DNA of 9,680 nt from Actinomycetota bacterium. GTDB lineage: Bacteria; Actinomycetota; Acidimicrobiia; Acidimicrobiales; Ilumatobacteraceae. Shown here one piece after another: positions 1 to 5,670 of this stretch. Both the position numbers and the translations under genes were made by a program. The first letter of the stretch is position 1; each line of letters begins with the position of its first letter. Where the stretch lies: contig VGBY01000032.1 of assembly GCA_016870295.1 (NCBI GenBank), forward strand, positions 1-9,680, read 5' to 3'. The notes under the pieces are model-generated. The model was not told where the DNA came from. It worked only from the letters and a program-made list of their open reading frames with translations, and searched no databases.

Positions 1-754
1 GTATCGAGCGCACGAGCAGCGTGACGTCGTGCTCTTGGTCGAGTTCTTCAACCACCGGTTCTCGGCGCTCGAACGAGGCGCGCGCCGCGTCGTGGGCAAA
101 GCCGAGTTCGGCGAGACTCTGCCCCACAGCATTGGCGCGAATGCCGATGCGATGCAATGCCGACACCGCGTTCGGTGATGCGTAACGCACGCGGGCACTG
201 CCGTCGAGCACGATCACACCGTCACCGACGCGCGGCGCGACGCTCGAATCCGCTACGCGCCCAGCGAACGGAAAGAGGCCGGTGGCAACCATCGTCGCAA
301 AGTCGTCGAAGATCGACAGATAGTTACGTTCAAGTTGCCCAGGTCTGCGACCTGACACCGTTGATACTTCGCGCGTCAGCACCGCGATGACCTTTCCTTC
401 ACGTTGCACCGGAATGGCAGTCATGCTGACGGGGTCGGGCAGGTACGGCAGCGTGATCTGACCCTTTTGTATCTGGGCACTCTGCGCAGCTGCAGCGATG
501 AACGGACGGTCGGTGTCGTCGGCGTACTCGCCCACCAAGTCGGATTGATACAACGTCTGACCGGTTGCTGCACGCACTTGCGAAGCCGTCAGCCAATTGG
601 TGCCGCTTGCACTCGCGACCGGTACGTACAACAACAGGTCGGCGAACGAAAAATCGGCGAGCATCCCCCACTCCGACACCAGTGCCGTGAGATGTGCAAT
701 GTCGTCGTCGTGCAACTCGGTGTGGTTGCTGGCAAGTTCTACGAGCGTGGGCAT
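1..754 (-). CDS. pdtaS: PdtaS-like sensor histidine kinase, N-terminal part (3' end outside window)
   Basis: This is the amino-terminal 251 residues of a cytosolic sensor kinase; the kinase domain lies beyond the left edge. It resembles mycobacterial PdtaS, which phosphorylates the ANTAR-type RNA-binding antiterminator PdtaR. The start MPTLVELASNHTEL, the segment VSEWGMLADFSFADLLLYV (residues 26-44) and the segment GDGVIVLDGSARVRYASPNA (177-196) follow the PdtaS pattern of a GAF-like domain (about 25-150) then a PAS-like domain (about 175 onward). No signal peptide or membrane segment is visible. The ATG at 754 is the only sensible start, because an in-frame TGA lies two codons upstream. The 63 bases before it contain no TA dinucleotide on the coding strand, so no -10 element; it is probably co-transcribed with the ArsA-like genes. 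The family call is strong; the partner regulator and the signal are unknown here. Confidence 0.85.
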   Translation of the reverse strand, partial: MPTLVELASNHTELHDDDIAHLTALVSEWGMLADFSFADLLLYVPVASASGTNWLTASQVRAATGQTLYQSDLVGEYADDTDRPFIAAAAQSAQIQKGQITLPYLPDPVSMTAIPVQREGKVIAVLTREVSTVSGRRPGQLERNYLSIFDDFATMVATGLFPFAGRVADSSVAPRVGDGVIVLDGSARVRYASPNAVSALHRIGIRANAVGQSLAELGFAHDAARASFERREPVVEELDQEHDVTLLVRSI

Positions 755-817
755 GACTCACGACCATTCTTGTCGGTTCACGGGGATGCGCGGAGCCAGA
801 TCGAAGTCGGGTCGCCG

Positions 818-1942
818 TCAGCGGCGATGTACCGCTTCGCCAAGTGCAAGCAGCGAATCGATGTCGGTGATGTCGCCGCCACGTGACTCACTCACGAGAA
901 CATCGACTCCCCATTCGCGAATCCGCCGTAGCGCCTGCTGTTCGCGCGCCGCCACGGTTGCAATCTCTCGCTCGGCGTTGGCCAAGGAGGCAAGAAGCGG
1001 CTCGGTGCTTGCCGCCAGGTGTTCGGCGCGCGCCGTGGCGCCGTTCGCCAATGCGGCTGGCACGAGACGATTTGCCAGCACGGCCTCCAGTCGGTGGCGG
1101 CGTTGACGCAACTCGCTGACGAGATATCCAGCCTCGTTCAGTGCGATGGGCTCGGCGCTCGTCACCACGACGTACGACGTCGCGGTGTCCGACAACAACG
1201 AACCCACTCGGCTCGCCCGCGCAACGATCGGGGCCTCCATCGTGCGAAACAATGTGAAGAACTCGGCGATGTCCGACAAGAAGGCGGCACCGAGAATACG
1301 ATCGGCGACGATGAAGAAGGGCCGCGAGGCCAGCGACAACAGTCGCGACTGCGTCGGCGCAGTCAGCAACTTGAGCAGCCGGCTGCCGAAGAATTGCTGC
1401 ATACGGCGCGGGGCGTCGAGCACGGACAATGCGCTACGTGACGGGGGCGTATCAACGATGACGAGATCAAACTTGCCGCTCTCGCGCGCATCGAACAGTC
1501 GCTCGGTGACGACATAGTCGTGGCTGTGCACGAAGCGTGATGTGAGCGTTTTGTAGAGATCGTTGGCCAACACGCGGTCGCGTATCGTCTCGTTGGGCGC
1601 ATGACGACGAATCATGTCGTCCCAACTCGATTTGGTGTCGATCATCGCCATCGTGAGCGAACCGCGCGCCAATGCAACCTGCACCGGCACTTCCACGTTG
1701 CCCAGCGCGGCAAGCCCGAGTGCCGTCGCCAACCGCTTCGCGGGGTCGACGGTGAGCACGAGCACGCGCTTGTCGAAGTGCCGTGCCGCCGCCACCCCGA
1801 GAGCGGCGGCCGACGTCGTCTTGCCGACACCGCCCGGACCACAGACAATGATCATCTTGGATTCGCCAAGCAGACGCACAACCTGAGCATCAAGCGGCGG
1901 GGCACTCGTCGCAGTATTCGGCGCAGAAGTCGGCTGGCTCAC
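818..1942 (-). CDS. ArsA/Get3-like P-loop ATPase, subunit B (Rv3680-like)
   Basis: A 374-residue SIMIBI-class ATPase similar to the second member of the mycobacterial Get3-like pair Rv3679/Rv3680 (named BagA/BagB). That pair is linked to tolerance of glycerol-dependent toxicity in M. tuberculosis; true Get3 delivers tail-anchored proteins and ArsA drives arsenite export. Visible motifs are the Walker A GPGGVGKTT (35-43), the switch I-like VDPAKRLA (65-72), the switch II VDTPPS (163-168) and the base-contacting NR at 291-292. The signature lysine that normally precedes GGVGKT is a proline. The only cysteine I see is C34, so the Get3 zinc CxxC is absent, and nothing resembles the arsenite-binding cysteines of ArsA. 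There is no membrane segment; 320-345 looks helical. The start is GTG, whose GTGA overlaps the stop of subunit A by four bases, implying translational coupling and a paired product. Family is confident; cellular role is inferred. Confidence 0.9.
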   Translation of the reverse strand: MSQPTSAPNTATSAPPLDAQVVRLLGESKMIIVCGPGGVGKTTSAAALGVAAARHFDKRVLVLTVDPAKRLATALGLAALGNVEVPVQVALARGSLTMAMIDTKSSWDDMIRRHAPNETIRDRVLANDLYKTLTSRFVHSHDYVVTERLFDARESGKFDLVIVDTPPSRSALSVLDAPRRMQQFFGSRLLKLLTAPTQSRLLSLASRPFFIVADRILGAAFLSDIAEFFTLFRTMEAPIVARASRVGSLLSDTATSYVVVTSAEPIALNEAGYLVSELRQRRHRLEAVLANRLVPAALANGATARAEHLAASTEPLLASLANAEREIATVAAREQQALRRIREWGVDVLVSESRGGDITDIDSLLALGEAVHRR

Positions 1943-2877
1943 GAGTGCTCCTGCAGAATGCGTTGCAACTCTGCCACCACATGGTCGGTGACCTGCGCGG
2001 GAGTTTCGACCAAGGCGCTGGCCTCGGTTATCGTCTCAACGTTCGCCAACTCGAATGTTTCTGCCAACCGTCGCGCGTGCGACTCAGCCGATGCACGACG
2101 ATCCGCAAGCCACGCAGCGACCGCTCCGGTGGTGGCGATGGTGGCGCCGGGCCCGGCGGCAGCCGCACGCTGGCGCACCTCGTGCAGACTCGCCGGAGTG
2201 ACGATGTCGTTTGGCATCCGGTTGACGACGACGCCGGCAAAGTCGATGGGTGTGGCCTGTGACAACCGGTCGCGCAATTCGATCGTCTCGACGACCGGCA
2301 TCTCCTCAGGTGTCACGACGGCGAGCACCGTCGACGTGGCCGGGTCGTGCAACAGGTCGCTCATCCACTTGGTTTGATCGGCCACGATGCCGATGCGCAC
2401 CAGCGTGGCGAGTGCGTCGGGCGCCGACACTTGTGCGACGAAGTGGCCGCTGGCCTCGGAGTCGACGATGACGATGTCGTAATTACGTTCGCGCACTTCG
2501 TAGCAGAGTTTGCCGACGGCAAGAATCTCCTTCACCGCCGGCGCAGCGTTGGCCACAAAGTCAAAGATTCGCGCCAGTGGCGTCAGGCTGCCGATGATTG
2601 GCACGCGCAGAAACAAGCGAATGTATTCGCGCAGCGAGTCCTCCGTGTTCATCGCCATTGCGAACACACCTGGCTGCACCTCGGTCGGCTCGTACGTCAA
2701 CGCTGCACGCCCCAAATACGCCGCAAGAGAACCTTTGTCATCCATCTCGCACACCAGAACCCGTTTGCCATCGGCGGCAGCCACGCGGGCGAGCGCTGCG
2801 GAGACCGCTGATTTACCGACACCACCCTTGCCGGTTACAAAAACAAGTCGGCGCGAGAGCAGCGCACGAAGTGTCAG
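1939..2877 (-). CDS. ArsA/Get3-like P-loop ATPase, subunit A (Rv3679-like), apparent CTG start
   Basis: A SIMIBI-class ATPase of 312 residues if translation begins at the CTG at 2877, probably the partner of the next gene (compare BagA/Rv3679). The deviant Walker A is GKGGVGKS (16-23), with the signature lysine K17. The switch I region reads EMDDKGS (44-50) rather than the ArsA-like DPAHSL. Switch II is VDSEASGH (138-145), where the family usually has a VDxPPTG-like stretch. It has no CxxC and no membrane segment. Start choice: the reading frame is open from 2955, but holds no ATG, GTG or TTG before the P-loop; the first GTG (2784) falls after it and would remove it. The CTG at 2877 overlaps the DUF3107 stop as CTGA and gives an N-terminus beginning MTLRALLSRRLVFVTGKGG. 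Its stop overlaps the GTG of subunit B. The gene is confident; the exact start is moderate. Confidence 0.83.
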   Translation of the reverse strand: MTLRALLSRRLVFVTGKGGVGKSAVSAALARVAAADGKRVLVCEMDDKGSLAAYLGRAALTYEPTEVQPGVFAMAMNTEDSLREYIRLFLRVPIIGSLTPLARIFDFVANAAPAVKEILAVGKLCYEVRERNYDIVIVDSEASGHFVAQVSAPDALATLVRIGIVADQTKWMSDLLHDPATSTVLAVVTPEEMPVVETIELRDRLSQATPIDFAGVVVNRMPNDIVTPASLHEVRQRAAAAGPGATIATTGAVAAWLADRRASAESHARRLAETFELANVETITEASALVETPAQVTDHVVAELQRILQEHS

Positions 2878-3110
2878 GTGCCGAACCCCAGACGACGCTC
2901 GCCATCGGGCGCACCGAACTCCACGAATGCAATCTTCTCGGCAGGCACCGCTACTTCACGCCCACGCTTGTCTTTCAGCCAGAGCACGTCGGTCTTGCCA
3001 GCGAGTGCCTCTTCAACCGCCTTGCGTGCTGCGGCACGCGACTTGTCGTCGCTCTCCAACTCGAGTGAGATGTCACGAACCGAATGAGAGACGCCGATGC
3101 GAATTTCCAT
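2874..3110 (-). CDS. DUF3107 family small protein (TB9.4/Rv3208A-like)
   Basis: A 78-residue cytosolic protein of the DUF3107 family, known mainly from Actinobacteria (M. tuberculosis TB9.4, Rv3208A); its biochemical role is not established. Features matching the family are the start MEIRIGVSHSVRDISLEL, the middle VLWLKDKRGREVAVPAEKIAFVE and the end RLGFGT. I chose the ATG at 3110 because its N-terminus (MEIRIGV) matches the family; a GTG at 3119 would add three residues. The GGTGGG just before the ATG is closer than an ideal ribosome binding site. It lies 18 bases after mrp and shares CTGA with the next gene, so it sits between an iron-sulfur carrier and the ArsA-like pair. Whether it works with either is unknown. 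Confidence 0.87.
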   Translation of the reverse strand: MEIRIGVSHSVRDISLELESDDKSRAAARKAVEEALAGKTDVLWLKDKRGREVAVPAEKIAFVEFGAPDGERRLGFGT

Positions 3111-3125
3111 GCCCACCACTATGTC

Positions 3126-3139
3126 AGGTCAATTGACCT
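3126..3139. promoter_or_regulatory. 14-bp perfect palindrome at the mrp stop codon
   Basis: AGGTCAATTGACCT is a perfect 14-base dyad that spans the mrp stop codon and lies 16 bases upstream of the DUF3107 ATG. With no loop it is a better candidate for a dimeric protein site than for an RNA hairpin. It contains TTGACC in both orientations, which resembles a -35 element, but I see no well-placed -10. About one such palindrome could arise by chance in a window this size, so the call is weak. Confidence 0.25.
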
Positions 3140-4271
3140 TCAGCGCCTGGCTGAAGACTTTCTTCGGTCGCATCGCCACGATTTGGGTGGCAAGATCAGC
3201 GAACACACGCCCGACTTCGCTGTCGGGGGCGACGGCCGCAATCGGCTTGCCGTCGTCGCCACCTTCACGCAGTTGATTGACGAGCGGAATCTGGGCAAGC
3301 AGCGGCACACCGAGTTCATCGGCCAACGCCTTGCCACCGCCACTACCGAACAACTCGTAACGCTTGCCGTCGTCGCCGGTGAACCACGACATGTTCTCGA
3401 TCACGCCGCGCACCGACATGTTGACCTTCTTCGCCATCGCCGCCGACAGTCGCGCCACCTTCTGCGCGGCCTCCTGCGGAGTCGTCACTACGTACACTTC
3501 GGCTCGCGGCAGATACTGGCTGAGGCTGAGGGCAATGTCGCCGGTGCCAGGCGGCATGTCGATCAACAGAAAGTCGGGCTCGTCCCAGAACACATCGGTG
3601 AGGAACTGCTCGAGCGCCTTGTGCAACATCGGCCCGCGCCATACGACGGCTTGACCGTCGGGCACGAAGTATCCGATGGAGATGCACCGCACACCGAACG
3701 ACTGCGGCGGAACCAACATCTGATCGATCACCACCGGATCGCGATCGGCACCGAGCATGCGCGGAATCGAGTAACCATAGATGTCCGCATCAACAACGCC
3801 GACGGAGTGCCCAGCCGCAGCGAGCGCGACGGCGAGGTTCGTCGTGACACTGCTCTTTCCGACACCACCCTTGCCTGAAGAGATGAGGAGCGGTCGCGTC
3901 TTTGAGCCAGGCTGCGCAAACGGAATCGTGCGACCCTGCGCATGACCCTGGGCAGGTGTGCTGCCTGCGGTGGCGGCGGGCGAGCCGTGCAACTTTTCGC
4001 GCAGTGCTGCGCGCTGCTCGTCGGTCATGACACCGAAGTTGAGTTGCACGTCTTTCACGCCGGCGAGCGGGCGAATCGCACCGTTCACGCGCTGCTGAAT
4101 CTCGTTGCGCAGCGGACATCCGGCAATCGTCAGCGTGACGGTGAGCGACACGACACCGTCACTCACCTGCACGTCGCGCACCATGTCGAGATCGACGATC
4201 GAACGATTGAGTTCGGGGTCGTGCACCGGGCGAAGCGCATCGATCACGGCGTTCGGCGAGAGAGCACTCAT
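3129..4271 (-). CDS. mrp: Mrp/ApbC/NBP35-family iron-sulfur carrier ATPase
   Basis: A 380-residue cytosolic P-loop ATPase expected to bind and pass on Fe-S clusters. An N-terminal MIP18/DUF59 domain (about 5-80) contains HDPELNRSIVDLDMV (17-31) and the conserved cysteine in IAGCPL (C52). A low-complexity Ala/Gly/Pro linker (about 95-122) follows. The MinD-like domain has SGKGGVGKSS (132-141), DADIYG (161-166), WRGPM (211-215) and DMPPGTGD (238-245). The usual cluster-binding CPxC after ENMS is absent: residues 292-303 read ENMSWFTGDDGK. I recall actinobacterial Mrp proteins also lacking it, so this may be the normal variant here. The start is ATG. The gene leads the operon with DUF3107 and the ArsA-like pair, and is divergent from a SufR-like regulator whose -10 element it appears to share. 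Family confidence is very high; iron-sulfur transfer by a CxxC-less form is inferred. Confidence 0.95.
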   Translation of the reverse strand: MSALSPNAVIDALRPVHDPELNRSIVDLDMVRDVQVSDGVVSLTVTLTIAGCPLRNEIQQRVNGAIRPLAGVKDVQLNFGVMTDEQRAALREKLHGSPAATAGSTPAQGHAQGRTIPFAQPGSKTRPLLISSGKGGVGKSSVTTNLAVALAAAGHSVGVVDADIYGYSIPRMLGADRDPVVIDQMLVPPQSFGVRCISIGYFVPDGQAVVWRGPMLHKALEQFLTDVFWDEPDFLLIDMPPGTGDIALSLSQYLPRAEVYVVTTPQEAAQKVARLSAAMAKKVNMSVRGVIENMSWFTGDDGKRYELFGSGGGKALADELGVPLLAQIPLVNQLREGGDDGKPIAAVAPDSEVGRVFADLATQIVAMRPKKVFSQALKVN

Positions 4272-4281
4272 ACGGCGAGCG

Positions 4282-4290
4282 TTAGGCTAA
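4282..4290. promoter_or_regulatory. Bidirectional mrp / SufR-like promoter with overlapping -10 elements
   Basis: The only space between the two divergent genes is 23 bases. It contains the near-perfect dyad TTAGGCTAA. Read rightward it gives TAGGCT (4283-4288), ending 6 bases before the GTG at 4295, which is the spacing expected for a leaderless transcript. Read leftward it gives TAGCCT (4289-4284), 12 bases from the mrp ATG, predicting a leader of about 5 bases. No convincing -35 is seen on either strand. The same dyad could also be an autoregulatory operator, but that is inference. Confidence 0.5.
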
Positions 4291-4294
4291 TTGC

Positions 4295-5035
4295 GTGTCG
4301 CGCACCAACACTCGCGCATCCGGCGTGACGAGCGGCGCATTCTCCGCCCAGGTTTCGGCGATTACCTCTGCGTTCGGCGACCCCACCCGGCGGGCGGTGT
4401 ATCTCTTCGTGCGCGACACCAAACACGGCGTAACCGCGGCCCAAGTTGCGGACCAGTTCGAGGTGCATCCCAATGTGGCGCGCCATCACCTCGACAAATT
4501 GGCGGCCGGCGGGTATCTCGAAGTTGAAGTTGCGCGCACGGAAAAGTCGGGGGCTGGACGACCGTCAAAGCGGTACCGCGCCGTGGATACCGCCGCACCG
4601 ATGCAGTTTCCGGTGCGCAGCGACGACCTCGTGCTCTCACTGTTGGGCGAGGCACTCGAACGACTACCCCAGGGCGAAGCCCAAGCCATGGCGGAGGAAG
4701 TCGGCCGCAAGTACGGTCAGGCGATGGCGGTCGGTCTCACGGGTGACGATGTCACCGCCGGTCAGCGTTCGCTGCGTTCGGCACTGCACAAGGTGGCGGA
4801 TGCGCTGACCGCGCACGGCTTTGCCGCTCATGCCGAACAACGACAGAACAAACTGCGCATCATCAACAACCACTGCCCGTTCGGCGACGTGGCAATCGAG
4901 CACCCGGTCATCTGCGCGGTCGACCGCGGCATGGTGAAAGGGATGCTCGACTCGTTGTACGGCGAAACTTCACCGGCTACTTCTGCATCGTTGCCGCAAG
5001 GCGATCGATTCTGCGAGACGACACTCGGCGACTAG
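4295..5035 (+). CDS. SufR-like winged-helix transcriptional regulator with C-terminal cysteines
   Basis: A 246-residue DNA-binding protein. A winged helix-turn-helix spans about 22-95: FGDPTRRAVYLFV (27-39), then VTAAQVADQFEVHPNVARHH (46-65) as the probable HTH, then a GRPSKRYR wing end (88-95). The C-terminal half has the look of an iron-sulfur sensor: NHCPFG (C194), HPVIC (C207) and RFCETTLGD (C240). The C-x12-C spacing matches cyanobacterial SufR, a [4Fe-4S] repressor of the suf operon; the third cysteine is further away than I recall for SufR. The GTG start is 6 bases after a -10-like TAGGCT, so the mRNA is probably leaderless. It is divergent from mrp, which suggests it regulates mrp and itself according to Fe-S status. 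It could instead sense another metal or redox cue. Its TAG stop overlaps that of the molybdoenzyme gene. Confidence 0.82.
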   Translation: MSRTNTRASGVTSGAFSAQVSAITSAFGDPTRRAVYLFVRDTKHGVTAAQVADQFEVHPNVARHHLDKLAAGGYLEVEVARTEKSGAGRPSKRYRAVDTAAPMQFPVRSDDLVLSLLGEALERLPQGEAQAMAEEVGRKYGQAMAVGLTGDDVTAGQRSLRSALHKVADALTAHGFAAHAEQRQNKLRIINNHCPFGDVAIEHPVICAVDRGMVKGMLDSLYGETSPATSASLPQGDRFCETTLGD

Positions 5036-5643
5036 TCGCCCCAGAAGCGCTGCTCCAAGAACGGATCCCCGTACATGTGGTAGCCGTTCTGCTCCCAGAA
5101 GCCCGGCGCATCCTGCGTCGTCGCCTCGAGCCCCCGCAACCACTTCGCTGACTTCCAGAAATACAGATGCGGAATCACGAGCCGCACCGGGCCACCGTGA
5201 ATTGGTTCGATTTCCTTGTCGTCGTAGGCGTACGCAACGAGTGAGTCATCGCGTGTTGCATCGGCCAACGGAAGATTCGCGGTGTAACCGAACTCGGCAT
5301 GGGCCATGAGATGTGTCGCGTGCGGATCAATACCTGCTTGTGCGAACAGATCCCGAACGCGCACACCCTTCCACTGGGTATCGAACTTCGACCACTTGGT
5401 TACGCAGTGAATGTCGGTCGTGATGCTGACCGATGGCAGCGCCACCAGCTGGTCAAAATTGAGCGTGAATGGCGCGGACACTGCACCAGTGATGGTGAGG
5501 TTCCACTCGCCGGGCGCATAGGTGGGCACATCACCGACGTGCAACACCGGGAAGCGATCAGTGAGATACTGCCCCGGTGGCAGTCGCTGCGGGTCGAAGC
5601 CCTTTGCTTCGACTTCAGCGCGGTTGCGGTCGAAAAAACCCAC
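5032..5643 (-). CDS. Sulfite-oxidase-like molybdopterin-dependent oxidoreductase
   Basis: A 203-residue protein of the sulfite oxidase/MsrP (YedY) molybdopterin-binding fold, in the short bacterial and archaeal form that is little more than the Mo domain. C80 in DIHCVTKWSKFDTQWKG (78-94) is the expected Mo-ligating cysteine. HGGPVRLVIPHLYFWKSAKW (149-168) and the GYHMYGDPF tail (187-195) are typical of the group. No Tat or Sec signal and no heme domain are seen, so it should be cytosolic and need a separate electron partner. Substrate is unknown. The start is GTG; an in-frame TGA two codons upstream fixes the 5' limit. It lies 27 bases downstream of moeA, the gene that would finish its cofactor. 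It ends convergently with the SufR-like gene, with overlapping stops. Family confidence is high. Confidence 0.92.
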   Translation of the reverse strand: MGFFDRNRAEVEAKGFDPQRLPPGQYLTDRFPVLHVGDVPTYAPGEWNLTITGAVSAPFTLNFDQLVALPSVSITTDIHCVTKWSKFDTQWKGVRVRDLFAQAGIDPHATHLMAHAEFGYTANLPLADATRDDSLVAYAYDDKEIEPIHGGPVRLVIPHLYFWKSAKWLRGLEATTQDAPGFWEQNGYHMYGDPFLEQRFWGD

Positions 5644-5670
5644 GACTCAGTGTGCCACTGCGGCACGACC

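Noticed and set aside
755..817. Possible promoter before the PdtaS-like gene
   Set aside because: No TA dinucleotide occurs on the coding strand in this gap, so there is no -10 candidate; co-transcription from the ArsA-like genes is simpler.
399..886. Overlapping open frames on both strands near the left edge (399-767 minus, 404-886 plus)
   Set aside because: The minus-strand frame starting at 754 encodes a recognisable PdtaS-type GAF/PAS protein that runs off the edge; the others are out-of-frame shadows.
1601..2377. Plus-strand open frame of 258 codons, and the similar one at 8222-9004
   Set aside because: Both are antisense to well-supported genes (the ArsA-like pair; the serine hydrolase and galU) and show low-complexity, domain-free products.
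1939..2784. Starting ArsA-like subunit A at GTG 2784
   Set aside because: This would remove the intact P-loop GKGGVGKS encoded just upstream in the same open frame, leaving a non-functional ATPase.
3084..3878. Plus-strand open frame of 264 codons
   Set aside because: Antisense to mrp, with no domain and a skewed His/Arg-rich composition.
5648..5660. Small hairpin CAGTG-TGC-CACTG in the gap between moeA and the molybdoenzyme gene, considered as a molybdenum-cofactor riboswitch or terminator
   Set aside because: A 5-bp stem is expected by chance, the gap is only 27 bases, and a Moco riboswitch is far larger.
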